A DNA stretch of 64,000 nt from JAJYSO01 sp964495935 (GTDB taxonomy: Bacteria; Bacteroidota; Bacteroidia; Flavobacteriales; Flavobacteriaceae). Below the pieces are notes generated by a model. That model had not been told where the DNA came from. It was given only the letters and a program-made list of their open reading frames with translations, and did no database searches. The position numbers and the translations under genes are program-made. Shown here piece after piece: positions 45,589 to 54,315 of this stretch (the stretch's first letter is position 1; each line of letters opens with the position of its first letter). The DNA lies in contig CAZBXQ010000009.1 in NCBI GenBank assembly GCA_964495935.1, forward strand, positions 1 to 64,000, given 5' to 3'.

Positions 45589-46338
45589 ATGCTGAAAGAA
45601 GAACGTAAACAATATATTCTCAATGAGGTCCGACTTCATAATCGAGTACTTCTTAAGGATATCGCAGAAATGGTAGATGTATCGGTCGATACGATTCGTC
45701 GTGACGTCACCGAATTGGACAAGGAAAACCGATTGAAAAAAGTGCACGGCGGAGCAATCTCACTGGGCTTTTTTGGACAAAGCGTAAATGAAGAAGAGGT
45801 ATATGCCCTGGAAGAGAAAAGAATAATTGCCAGAAAGGCATTAAATTTATTCGAAAACAATCAGGTTGTCCTCATCAGTGGAGGAACGACAAATTATGAA
45901 ATTGCCAAAATCTGGCCGGAGCACTTGAAGTTGACCTGTTTTACGCCCAGTATTATTATTGCCGATTTACTCGCTGCAAAACCCAACACCGAGGTCATCC
46001 TGATTGGCGGTTCTCTGGATCGCAATGCAAAAATATCGGTGGGAGGAATGGCCATTAATATACTTTCAGAAATCCGAGCCGATCTCTGTTTTTTGGGAAC
46101 CAATTCAATCGACGTCGATAACGGCATTACCGAATCCTATTGGGGCATCGTACAAATGAAAAAGGCGATGATTCGATCCAGCAAACGCGTTGTAAGCCCT
46201 TCGATTTCCAAAAAATTAAAAAGTGTAAAACGATATCAGATTTGCGATATCCGGGATATTGACATCCTGGTGACCGAACTCGACCCCAACGAAACAGAAC
46301 TCTTGCCTTTTATCAAAACAGGGCTTCAGGTGTTTTAA
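45589..46338 (+). CDS. DeoR/GlpR-family transcriptional regulator
   Basis: 249 aa. N-terminal winged helix-turn-helix (about 1-55) with the DeoR signature VLLKDIAEMVDVSVDTIRRD and KKVHGGA. C-terminal DeoR sensor domain (about 75-235), a sugar-phosphate isomerase-like fold, with ISGGTTNYEIA, LIGGSLDRNAKISVG, LGTNSIDVDNGITE and a terminal LP-type segment. Family members sense sugar phosphates such as GlcNAc-6-P or fructose-1-P. It is divergent from susC (318-bp gap), which fits local control of the cell-wall-glycan locus. The SKKL motif normally following the sensor Asp is kept (SKKLKSVKRYQICDI). Effector unknown. Confidence 0.9.
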   Translation: MLKEERKQYILNEVRLHNRVLLKDIAEMVDVSVDTIRRDVTELDKENRLKKVHGGAISLGFFGQSVNEEEVYALEEKRIIARKALNLFENNQVVLISGGTTNYEIAKIWPEHLKLTCFTPSIIIADLLAAKPNTEVILIGGSLDRNAKISVGGMAINILSEIRADLCFLGTNSIDVDNGITESYWGIVQMKKAMIRSSKRVVSPSISKKLKSVKRYQICDIRDIDILVTELDPNETELLPFIKTGLQVF

Positions 46339-46365
46339 TTGCAGCCCTCGACAGAACGCTCAAAA

Positions 46366-46848
46366 TTATGCTCTATCATTGTTTTGTTTGCTATAAGCCG
46401 CCATATTATTCTTAGCAAAATCCGTCAGATTTTCTTCATCCTCCGGAGTGGATACATCCCATTCGAATTTTAAAGAACAGCTGCCGCGAATCGCTCCTGC
46501 TTTTTGAAACCGATCTTCAAACTCATCAACAGCTCCACAAAAATTGTCATAAAACTGCTGCCCCGACCCCAACACACCAAAAATCTTCCCGGTTAAATCC
46601 TGCTTTCCCAAAGCCTCATAGAAAGGCATTGTCTCCTCCGGCAATATATCATCACCACTATCGTAGGAATAAGTGGCGATAATACAAATATCATGCTGCA
46701 CAAACTCTTCGACGCTCACCATTTCCAATTCATCTACATCCACCCGCGCGCCTAACTTTTCAAACTCTTTAAAAAGAAGAAATGCCATTTCCTCAGTATT
46801 TCCGGTAAGGCTGGCATACAGAATAGAAACTTTTGGTTTTTTATCCAT
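46366..46848 (-). CDS. Flavodoxin-family electron carrier
   Basis: 160 aa from ATG at 46848. A longer start at 46866 is excluded by the exact -7 element TACTTTTG at 46871-46878. The FMN-phosphate loop is visible as ILYASLTGNTEEMA (SxTGNTxxxA), followed by ATYSYDSGDDILP (the isoalloxazine-contacting loop) and VLGSGQQFYDNFCGAVDEFE. Length and layout fit short-chain bacterial flavodoxins. Role: low-potential electron transfer. Single gene, convergent with the DeoR gene (28-bp gap). Confidence 0.9.
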   Translation of the reverse strand: MDKKPKVSILYASLTGNTEEMAFLLFKEFEKLGARVDVDELEMVSVEEFVQHDICIIATYSYDSGDDILPEETMPFYEALGKQDLTGKIFGVLGSGQQFYDNFCGAVDEFEDRFQKAGAIRGSCSLKFEWDVSTPEDEENLTDFAKNNMAAYSKQNNDRA

Positions 46849-46870
46849 TATTAAATTCGTTTTCAAAACA

Positions 46871-46878
46871 CAAAAGTA
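46871..46878 (-). promoter_or_regulatory. -7 element of the flavodoxin gene
   Basis: On the minus strand this reads TACTTTTG, an exact match to TAnnTTTG, 23 bp before the chosen ATG at 46848. Confidence 0.5.
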
Positions 46879-47202
46879 AACCTATTTGAGGGTTTAATTA
46901 TGGATATTCCGGCATCTTCCTGCAGATACCGATAAAACAAAAACCTATTTAAGTTCGTCAACAATATCGTGCCGCCCTTGATAAAAATTAACGAAATAAA
47001 CGGCTTCGCTCCAAATTCCGTCATGTTGAACCTCGCTCAAAAATCCTAAATTCCTTATAAATCCGAAAGCTTCGCCGGAAGCCCATAAACGCTAAGCTAT
47101 TTTTTTAATATCTTTACCCCTCAAACGGTTTGTTAATCTAAAATAAGCCTCCGGCTCGAAAACCGAAATCCAAGGCCGGCGTTTATTTCAATATATAATG
47201 AT
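46879..47202. other. 324-bp spacer before ricT
   Basis: No gene seen. A -7-like TATCTTTA at about 47108-47115 may start the ricT-gldH-pbp1A transcript. The stretch between 46990 and 47080 contains CGTCATGTTGAAC, a phrase of the type found in dispersed flavobacterial repeats, but no second copy occurs in this window. Confidence 0.35.
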
Positions 47203-48339
47203 ATGAGTTGTGAAAATTGCTCTTCAGGCAATAGTTGTGGAAGTTCGGGACGCTGTAACTCAGGAGGATGCAGTAAACTCCATGTCTTTGATTGGCTCTC
47301 CAATATGGAGCTGCCCGATCAACAAAAAGAATTTGACGGGATTGAGGTTCGTTTTAAAAACGGGCGTAAGGAATTTTATAGAAACACCCATACATTAGCT
47401 CTCGCTATCGGAGACACCGTTGCAGTAGAAGCAGCATCCGGGCATGACGTGGGGATTATCTCGTTAAAAGGAGAACTTGTAAAAGTTCAAATGCGCAAGA
47501 AAAAAGTGGACCCCAAGGATTCCTCATTACACCAAATATACAGAAAAGCGACTCAAAAGGATATTGATGTCTGGAAAAAAGCGATTGCCAAGGAGAAAAA
47601 GTATATGCTGGAAGCTCGAAAAATTGCCATCAGTTTGGGACTGGAGATGAAAATAAGCGATGTCGAGTTTCAAGGCGACGGCTCCAAGGCCACATTCTAT
47701 TACACCGCCGATCATCGTGTTGATTTCCGCCAACTGATTAAAGATATGGCGCGAACTTTCCGAATCCGGATCGAAATGCGGCAAATCGGATTACGACAAG
47801 AAGCTGCGCGCCTCGGCGGGATTAGCACCAGCGGACGAGAATTGTGCTGCTCTACCTGGCTCACCGATTTTCGCTCGGTTTCTACCCGGGCAGCGCGCTA
47901 CCAGCAACTCTCTTTGAATCCCGAGAAATTGGCCGGTCAATGTGGAAAACTGAAGTGCTGCCTGAATTTTGAACTGGACTCCTATCTCGATGCCCTTCAA
48001 GATTTTCCCAAAAAGGACACCAAACTGATTACGAAAAAAGGAAAAGCCAACTGTCGAAAACTGGATATTTTTAAAGGTGCAATGTGGTACACCTACGAGG
48101 AAGACCCCATGAATTGGCACGAACTCAACACGCAGCAAGTCAAAACCATTATTCAGGCCGCTCAATCCGGTCATCCGGTAGATCGCTTAGAAGATTTCTC
48201 TACCTCCGACGATGACGACAGCGTAAACAATGACTTCGACAATGTCGTAGGACAGGATAGTCTTACACGCTTTGATAAACCCAAACGGAATAAAAAACAC
48301 AAAAAAAGAAGACGTAAATCAAAAAAAAGGCATGATTAA
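47203..48339 (+). CDS. ricT: PSP1-domain protein (RicT/YaaT-like)
   Basis: 378 aa. A Cys-rich start (CENCSSGNSCGSSGRCNSGGCSK in short pieces: two C-x2-C/C-x4-C type groups) precedes the PSP1 domain. The core motifs VEAASGHDVGIISLKG, then DFRQLIKDMARTFRIRIEMRQIG, REAARLGGIS-like RQEAARLGGISTSGRELCC, and AGQCGKLKCCLNFE are typical, with conserved Cys that bind a Fe-S cluster in RicT. The basic tail (KRNKKHKKRRRKSKK) is Bacteroidota-specific. RicT works in RNA maturation in Bacillus; the role here is not proven. It is translationally coupled to gldH (8-bp overlap) and lies before PBP1A. Confidence 0.9.
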   Translation: MSCENCSSGNSCGSSGRCNSGGCSKLHVFDWLSNMELPDQQKEFDGIEVRFKNGRKEFYRNTHTLALAIGDTVAVEAASGHDVGIISLKGELVKVQMRKKKVDPKDSSLHQIYRKATQKDIDVWKKAIAKEKKYMLEARKIAISLGLEMKISDVEFQGDGSKATFYYTADHRVDFRQLIKDMARTFRIRIEMRQIGLRQEAARLGGISTSGRELCCSTWLTDFRSVSTRAARYQQLSLNPEKLAGQCGKLKCCLNFELDSYLDALQDFPKKDTKLITKKGKANCRKLDIFKGAMWYTYEEDPMNWHELNTQQVKTIIQAAQSGHPVDRLEDFSTSDDDDSVNNDFDNVVGQDSLTRFDKPKRNKKHKKRRRKSKKRHD

Positions 48340-48847
48340 AAATATCATCCTAATCCTGAGCCTTATCGTATTTCTCACAAGCTGCGACAACAATCGCGTT
48401 TTTGACCAATACAAAAGCTTACCCAATCAATGGCCCCGGGATTCGGTAATCACTTTTAAGGTTCCAAATCTCGACAGCCTGAAAACGTATAATCTATTTA
48501 TCAATATCAGAAATACCGATGCCTATCGTTATAATAATCTCTACCTGGTGACAGCTATGAATTTTCCCAACGGAAAAGTCGTTCAAGACACCCTGGAATA
48601 TGAAATGGCCTATCCCGACGGAGCCTGGATGGGAGTCGGGTTTACGGAGTCAAAAGCTTCCAAACTCTGGTATAAAAAAGGGGTTCGGTTTAAGGAAAAT
48701 GGAGACTATACTTTTACCATCCGGCAAGCCATGCGAAGAATTGGAGAAAAAGAAGGCATCGAAAACCTACAAGGAATAACGGAAGTCGGATTGCGGATAG
48801 AAGAAGCACCACAGGTTGAAATAACGGATAAAACAGCCGGAAAATAA
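48332..48847 (+). CDS. gldH: Gliding motility lipoprotein GldH
   Basis: 171 aa from ATG at 48332, overlapping the ricT stop by 8 bp; the longer frame from 48272 is out because the lipoprotein signal MIKNIILILSLIVFLTSC begins at 48332. The GldH pattern is visible: CDNNRVFDQYKSLPNQWPRDS after the lipidated Cys (in pieces), then NLFINIRNTDAYRYNNLYL and DGAWMGVGFTE. Family role: envelope lipoprotein needed for gliding and secretion by the type IX system in Flavobacterium. The order ricT-gldH-pbp1A is conserved in Flavobacteriia. Confidence 0.93.
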   Translation: MIKNIILILSLIVFLTSCDNNRVFDQYKSLPNQWPRDSVITFKVPNLDSLKTYNLFINIRNTDAYRYNNLYLVTAMNFPNGKVVQDTLEYEMAYPDGAWMGVGFTESKASKLWYKKGVRFKENGDYTFTIRQAMRRIGEKEGIENLQGITEVGLRIEEAPQVEITDKTAGK

Positions 48848-48990
48848 CAAGAGCAAATAAAATCCCTTGTTTCTGCCTGCCGTGCGTTAAAAAAAGTAAA
48901 AAGGAGACGGTTATCATGAAGGAATGCGTCAAAAGGATTATTTTGCACCTCCACAAAAGAAGCTACAAGCCTGTAAATTAATTATATAAA

Positions 48991-51309
48991 GTGAGTACAT
49001 CAAAAAAGGAAAAGAAATCCACCTCTATCGGAAAATGGATACTCCGATTCTGGATCACCTATTTCGCCTTGGTGATTGTCATGATTAGCATTTTTGGACT
49101 TGCCGCTTTAGGCGTCTTCGGCAAGATGCCAACCTTCGAAGAGTTGGAAAATCCCGAAACGGATTTAGCTACCGAAGTAATCTCGGCAGACGGTAAAACA
49201 CTGGGTAAATATTATCTGGAGAATCGAACTCCCGTACAATTTGATGATCTCCCCAATGAATTGGTTAACGCCTTGATTGCCACAGAGGATGCCCGGTATT
49301 ATCAACATTCGGGAATAGATTGGAAGGGGACTCTCCGGGCCATTATCTTTATGGGAACACGGGGAGGAGCCAGTACGATTTCCCAACAATTGGCCAAGCA
49401 ACTTTTCCACGGAGAAGGTTCCCGCAATACCCTGAGTCGAATTCTGCAAAAAATTAAAGAATGGGTTATTGCCATTCGGTTGGAAAAAAATTATACCAAG
49501 CCCGAAATTATAGCGATGTACTACAACATCTATGATTTTAGTAATAATGCCGATGGGATTCGTTCAGCAGCAAGAATATATTTCGGTAAAGAACCGAAGG
49601 ACCTGAAAATTGAGGAATCTGCAGTACTTGCAGGAATGTTTAAAAACTCGGCCTTATACAATCCAAGGAGAAATCCGGAAGGAGTTACCAATCGGCGAAA
49701 TGTTGTTCTGCATCAGATGGAGAAAGGTCATTATATCTCAGAAGCAGAAAAAGACTCTCTTCAAAATCTTCCTCTGGTTTTAGACTATCATCCGGAAAGT
49801 CATCAATCCGGATCAGCCACTTATTTCAGGAGTTATTTAAGGAGGTTCCTGAAGAACTGGGCAAAAGAGAACCCCAAACCCGATGGAGGAACCTATGATA
49901 TTTATCGTGACGGCCTAAAAGTTTATACCACCATCGATTCGCGTATGCAGCAATACGCAGAAGAAGCCGTAGCCGAACACATGAAGGATTTACAAAAGGC
50001 CTTTGACGAGCAAAACCAAAACAATCCCACAGCACCTTTCCGGGGCATCAACCAAGACCAAATCGACCGGATTATCAATCGCGGGATTCACAATAGTGAT
50101 CGTTGGAAACGATTAAAAGCCCATGGAGTATCTGAAGATTCCATCATGAAAGTCTTTAAAGTAGATCGTAAAATGCACGTTTACGCTTGGAATGAAGAAA
50201 GAGGAATCGATACTATTATGTCCCCCCTTGATTCTATTTATTACTACAAAAAATTCCTCAATACGGGGATGATGTCGATGGTTCCACAAACCGGAGAAAT
50301 AAAAGCTTGGGTAGGGGGCATTAACTATAAATATTTTAAATTCGATCATGTTAAACAGGGTCGAAGACAAGTGGGCTCCACTTTTAAGCCCTACGTTTAT
50401 GCGACGGCTATTGATCAGTTGCATTATTCTCCCTGTGATGAATTTCCCAATAGTATTCACACCATTCCGGCCGGCCGATATGGCCTCATAGAAGACTGGT
50501 CGCCCAAAAACGCAGGGAATAAATATGGAGGCATGGTGAGTATTAAAGAGGCTTTGGCTAAATCGTTAAACACAGTGACCTCACGGCTTATCGACAAAAC
50601 CGGCCCGCAGCCCGTTCTCGACCTGCTGGGCAAACTGGGAGTTGATACTACAGGTATTCCGGCCGCACCGGCCATCGCCTTAGGATCGGTGGACATGAGT
50701 GTGTATGAAATGGTTTCGGCATATAGCACCTTTGCCAATAAAGGGGTGTATGTAAAACCGGTCATGGTGACCAGCATTACCGATAAAAATGGAACGGTAC
50801 TCTTCACGAATAGCCCCGAAACGCGGGACGTTTTAAACGAAGAAAGCGCGTATGTTACCATCAAGCTGATGGAAGGGGTTACCCAACATGGATCAGGAGC
50901 CCGATTGCGGGGATCTTACGCGGCCAATAATGCCTTATACAAAAAGGTAGTTACCGGATATCCTTATGACTTCAAGAATCCCATTGCGGGAAAAACAGGA
51001 ACTACACAGAATCAAAGTGACGGCTGGTTTATGGGAATGGTTCCCAATCTCACTACGGGAGTTTGGGTCGGCGGTGATGACCGGTCTATTCACTTCGGCA
51101 GTTTAGCCTATGGGCAGGGTGCTACAATGGCATTACCGATTTGGGGAAGTTATATGAAGAAAATATATGCAGACGACAAACTGGACATTTCTCAAGAAGA
51201 TTTTGAAGCCCCCGAAGAACTGCATATTATTGTGGATTGCGATCAAGGAGGAGAGCAACACGACACTGAAGACAAAGACGACCCGTTAGGTGATTTACGG
51301 CTGAATTAA
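48991..51309 (+). CDS. Class A penicillin-binding protein 1A (transglycosylase/transpeptidase)
   Basis: 772 aa from GTG at 48991. N-terminal membrane anchor (about 15-50). The GT51 domain (about 65-255) shows EDARYYQHSGID (catalytic Glu), GASTISQQLAKQL and the LAGMFKNSALYNP motif. The transpeptidase domain carries S463-T-F-K466, the SLN triad in AKSLNTVTSRL, and KTGT at 668-671. It polymerises and crosslinks peptidoglycan at the inner membrane. It follows gldH by 143 bp on the same strand. The Asp/Glu-rich tail is unusual but frequent in the family. A remnant gene follows. Confidence 0.94.
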   Translation: MSTSKKEKKSTSIGKWILRFWITYFALVIVMISIFGLAALGVFGKMPTFEELENPETDLATEVISADGKTLGKYYLENRTPVQFDDLPNELVNALIATEDARYYQHSGIDWKGTLRAIIFMGTRGGASTISQQLAKQLFHGEGSRNTLSRILQKIKEWVIAIRLEKNYTKPEIIAMYYNIYDFSNNADGIRSAARIYFGKEPKDLKIEESAVLAGMFKNSALYNPRRNPEGVTNRRNVVLHQMEKGHYISEAEKDSLQNLPLVLDYHPESHQSGSATYFRSYLRRFLKNWAKENPKPDGGTYDIYRDGLKVYTTIDSRMQQYAEEAVAEHMKDLQKAFDEQNQNNPTAPFRGINQDQIDRIINRGIHNSDRWKRLKAHGVSEDSIMKVFKVDRKMHVYAWNEERGIDTIMSPLDSIYYYKKFLNTGMMSMVPQTGEIKAWVGGINYKYFKFDHVKQGRRQVGSTFKPYVYATAIDQLHYSPCDEFPNSIHTIPAGRYGLIEDWSPKNAGNKYGGMVSIKEALAKSLNTVTSRLIDKTGPQPVLDLLGKLGVDTTGIPAAPAIALGSVDMSVYEMVSAYSTFANKGVYVKPVMVTSITDKNGTVLFTNSPETRDVLNEESAYVTIKLMEGVTQHGSGARLRGSYAANNALYKKVVTGYPYDFKNPIAGKTGTTQNQSDGWFMGMVPNLTTGVWVGGDDRSIHFGSLAYGQGATMALPIWGSYMKKIYADDKLDISQEDFEAPEELHIIVDCDQGGEQHDTEDKDDPLGDLRLN

Positions 51310-51541
51310 CTCCGAAGAAAAAATACGCAGAAACAGCTTTGAGCTATTTTTTAGCCCCCTTAGGTACGATTATAAAAACAAATATGGAGTCTTCGTTTCA
51401 CCCTATACCTGTGATGTTGGAAAATTAAACGGTAGGAACCATGTATTCAGCATCTTTTCGTTGAAGGCAGACCTGATTGATCCGGGATTGGGGCAAGCGG
51501 TAATCGGAGGAATTGGTATTTGGAAAGGAGGAGAAATATAG
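51305..51541 (+). pseudogene. C-terminal remnant of an unknown protein
   Basis: An open plus-strand stretch of about 78 codons, beginning directly after an in-frame TGA within the end of the PBP1A gene and ending at TAG 51539-51541, has no start codon but protein-like composition (RYDYKNKYGVFVSPY, then GLGQAVIGGIGIWKGGEI at the end). It looks like the tail of a deleted gene. I could not assign a family. Confidence 0.4.
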
Positions 51542-51577
51542 AATATTTTGAAAGTTTATCGCCATCACATTTTCAAA

Positions 51578-53545
51578 TCAAGCCCTCTCGGAAGCCAATT
51601 TTACGAAGAGTTCTAAAGATTCCGGATTCCGCATAGCTCCTTTTTGAGCAGCTTTTTCAACCGGGATTCCCATCAGTATTTTTTTGACCGGTGCTTCCAT
51701 CTTTTTTCCGCTGATGGTAAACGGCAGGTCCTTGACCGCTATAATTTCATCCGGCACATGGCGCGGGGAAAACTCCTTCCGAAGTTGTTTTCGGATCCGG
51801 TTTCTCACTCCTTCATCCAGTTTCTGATCGGGTTTCATAATCACAAACAAAGGCATATAACTTCCCCCGTCAGATTGCTCAACATTGACGATCAGACTAT
51901 CTTTTATTGATTCAATCTTATCCACGGCCTGATAGACCTCCGCCGTCCCGATACGAACGCCCTGCCGGTTTAAGGTTGTATCGGACCGACCCGTAATAAT
52001 CACTCCGCCGTCAGACGTGATCTCCACCCAATCCCCATGCCGCCATTTTCCGGGATACATTTCAAAATAACTGGCTTTATACCGTTTAAATTCAGAATCG
52101 CCCCAAAAGAAAACCGGCATACAGGGCATGGGCTTAGCCACGACCATTTCCCCCACCTGATCTTCCATTGGGCTCCCCTCTTCATCATAGGCATACATGG
52201 CACAGCCCAAGCTCCGGGACTGGATCTCTCCCTCGATCACCGGTTTCCAGGGATTGCCTCCCACCCAAGCGGTGCAAATATCGGTACCGCCGCTCATGGA
52301 ACACAGCCATACCTTTTTACTGATATGATCATATACATAATCAAACCCATCGGCCGGAAGCGGTGACCCCGTCGAACCGATACTTCGCAAGGCCGATAAA
52401 TCATGTTCCTTCATCGGGTCTAACCCACGTTTCATACAGGCGATAATATACGGTGCACTGGTTCCAAAATGATGAATCGGTAGCTTCTCGGCCAGTCTCC
52501 AAAGCATATCCAAATCGGGATATCCCGCACTACCATCATATAAGACCGCAGTCGCCCCGACCAGCAAAGAGGCCTGGACAATGTTCCACATCATCCAACC
52601 CGTGGTCGAAAACCAAAAAAAGTTTTCTCCTTTATGGATATCGTTGTGCAGACTCATATACTTGTAATGCTCCAACAACATCCCTCCGTTGGAATGTGTA
52701 ATGGCTTTAGGAGCTCCGGTCGTTCCGGAGGAGTATAAAACCCAGATTGGATCCGAAAAATCCACCGGGGTGAAGGTGAGCTCGGTATCTCCGGCTTCCA
52801 TCACACGATCCCACAAAACGGCTCCTTCGACTTCGTCAAAAGTTTCTTCAGCGTTGAGATACGGGATAACCAGAACTTTTTCAACAGTAGGCAATTGTTC
52901 CCGAATCTCCCGGACGACATCCAATCGATTATACGGCTTGCCATTGTACGTATATCCATCGACGGCAATCAAAACCTTGGGCTCAATCTGCTGAAACCGA
53001 TCCAATACGCTGCCCGCCCCAAAATCAGGCGAACAGCTACTCCAAACTGCTCCCGTAGCATTAGTCGCCAAAAAAGAGGAAATGGCCTGCGGAATATTGG
53101 GGAGGTAAGCGGCGACCCGATCTCCCTTTTTAACTCCGGAACGCTTTAAAAATTGTTGGATTGCCGCGGTTTCCCTTTCTAAAGTTTCCCAGGAAACGGC
53201 GATCGGCTGCTGGCGTTCCGAAGCAAAATGCAGAGCCGGAAATTGAGCCGTTTTCTGTTTAAAAATGTGTTCCGCATAGTTCAGCGTGGCCCCTTCGAAC
53301 CATTTTGTGCCGGGCATTTCCTCACTTGATAAAATAGTCGTGGGCTCGGTGTGAAAGCGGACTTCAAAATATTCTGCGATACTTTTCCAAAATTCATCGA
53401 TATGATCTACTGACCACTGCCATAAAGATTTATAATCTTTAAAATGAAGCGACTTTTTTCGGGCGAGCCAATTACTATATGCCGTGAGATTGGCTTCTTC
53501 CAAAAATTTATCCGTAGGTTTCCAAAGTATATTTTGATGAGGCAT
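51578..53545 (-). CDS. Acetoacetate-CoA ligase
   Basis: 655 aa from ATG at 53545. Two upstream ATGs add 11 residues without family similarity and overlap a -7-like CATTTTTG at 53575-53582. The AMP-binding motif YSSGTTGAPKAI is present, with the A5 segment STGSPL and the A8 motif GRSDTTLNRQGVRIGTAE. Length (about 650) and the N-terminal WKPTDKF...NLTAYSNWL pattern are those of acetoacetyl-CoA synthetase (AacS), not acetyl-CoA synthetase. The catalytic Lys in GKKMEAPVKK is present. It activates acetoacetate to acetoacetyl-CoA, linking ketone bodies or PHB with acetyl-CoA and possibly with HMG-CoA synthesis for the mevalonate pathway. Confidence 0.9.
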   Translation of the reverse strand: MPHQNILWKPTDKFLEEANLTAYSNWLARKKSLHFKDYKSLWQWSVDHIDEFWKSIAEYFEVRFHTEPTTILSSEEMPGTKWFEGATLNYAEHIFKQKTAQFPALHFASERQQPIAVSWETLERETAAIQQFLKRSGVKKGDRVAAYLPNIPQAISSFLATNATGAVWSSCSPDFGAGSVLDRFQQIEPKVLIAVDGYTYNGKPYNRLDVVREIREQLPTVEKVLVIPYLNAEETFDEVEGAVLWDRVMEAGDTELTFTPVDFSDPIWVLYSSGTTGAPKAITHSNGGMLLEHYKYMSLHNDIHKGENFFWFSTTGWMMWNIVQASLLVGATAVLYDGSAGYPDLDMLWRLAEKLPIHHFGTSAPYIIACMKRGLDPMKEHDLSALRSIGSTGSPLPADGFDYVYDHISKKVWLCSMSGGTDICTAWVGGNPWKPVIEGEIQSRSLGCAMYAYDEEGSPMEDQVGEMVVAKPMPCMPVFFWGDSEFKRYKASYFEMYPGKWRHGDWVEITSDGGVIITGRSDTTLNRQGVRIGTAEVYQAVDKIESIKDSLIVNVEQSDGGSYMPLFVIMKPDQKLDEGVRNRIRKQLRKEFSPRHVPDEIIAVKDLPFTISGKKMEAPVKKILMGIPVEKAAQKGAMRNPESLELFVKLASERA

Positions 53546-53647
53546 ATTTTTTTGCTTCAATTTAAACATTTTCTGCAAAAATGAAGAGCCTATAAGGAGT
53601 CAAAAATTCCTTCGTTTATGAATTCGACCCTCATTTCCATCCAAAAT

Positions 53648-54055
53648 CTACCGTAAAGGATCCTTCCGGTGCTCTTTCTTCTCCGCATTACGATGCTTCT
53701 CCCGTAAACGCTTCTCATGAAATTTTTTTCCGGGTTTCGGTTTCTTTCGAGTTTTCGGGACATGAAGCCCCTTCTTGATAAGACGAGTAAAACGAGAAAT
53801 GGCAATAATCTTATTCCGATACTGGCTTCGGGTGTCTTCACAGGACAGTTGTATAATCCCTTCTTTACTCAATTGACTCCTTAGATTCTTACGCAATCGC
53901 TTTTTCTCCTTTTCCGAAAAAATTGCCGTTTTTTCCAGATTCCACTCCAGCACCACCTTGGTATTGGCCTTATTGGCATGCTGCCCGCCCGGACCGCCAC
54001 TCAACACCCCTTTCATCTTTACTTCGTTTAGCAGCTTCTCCTTGTCAAATTTCAT
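53648..54055 (-). CDS. arfB: Peptidyl-tRNA hydrolase ArfB (ribosome rescue)
   Basis: 135 aa from ATG at 54055 (MKFDKEKL). A 15-residue longer frame lacks support. The catalytic GGQ motif is visible in LSGGPGGQHANKANTKVVL, the release-factor fold with GGQ-like loop. The basic C-terminal tail (KPGKKFHEKRLREKHR) is the part that enters the mRNA channel in ArfB. Role: releases nascent peptide from stalled, non-stop ribosomes without a stop codon. Single gene upstream of acetoacetate-CoA ligase on the same strand (102-bp gap). Confidence 0.93.
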   Translation of the reverse strand: MKFDKEKLLNEVKMKGVLSGGPGGQHANKANTKVVLEWNLEKTAIFSEKEKKRLRKNLRSQLSKEGIIQLSCEDTRSQYRNKIIAISRFTRLIKKGLHVPKTRKKPKPGKKFHEKRLREKHRNAEKKEHRKDPLR

Positions 54056-54226
54056 ACTGTGCTTAAAAAAGCAATTTAACCAAAAATTAAAAATATCCAA
54101 ATACTCATTGAAAAGGACCTTTTACTAACTCAATCCGGCAGAATACTAAATCATAGCGAAATGGCATTGATTTTATATTTAATAAACGAAAATATTATCT
54201 AATTTACTATCAAAGTCAGGAAGGCT

Positions 54227-54245
54227 TACTATACTGAATATAGTA
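54227..54245. promoter_or_regulatory. Palindrome upstream of vgrG
   Basis: TACTATA-CTGAA-TATAGTA, a perfect 7-bp inverted repeat with 5-nt spacer, lies 71 bp before the vgrG start. It could be an operator, although AT-rich palindromes occur by chance. Confidence 0.35.
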
Positions 54246-54315
54246 TTACATCTTTCTTGAAATCGGCCGATACGGATATCTGCCAAAGCAATAATAACCC
54301 AAAAATAAGAGCAAA

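Larger units (their letters stand above)
25461..46338. other. Cell-wall-glycan utilisation locus (PUL-like gene cluster)
   Basis: Ten minus-strand genes and one divergent DeoR regulator form a functional cluster. It has outer-membrane import (SusC/SusD), surface or periplasmic breakdown (GHL10 glycosidase, amidase_2, phosphodiester glycosidase/phosphatase, GH3/serine hydrolase), inner-membrane transport (sodium symporter, DUF5009 protein) and cytoplasmic/auxiliary steps (Gfo/Idh, propeller lipoprotein). Gaps within the enzyme module are short or overlapping (4-bp overlap, 4, 5, 13 and 58 bp). It is split by a terminator after susD and a promoter at about 40101-40129. The target, peptidoglycan and associated glycopolymer, is inferred from the enzyme set. 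Confidence 0.65.
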
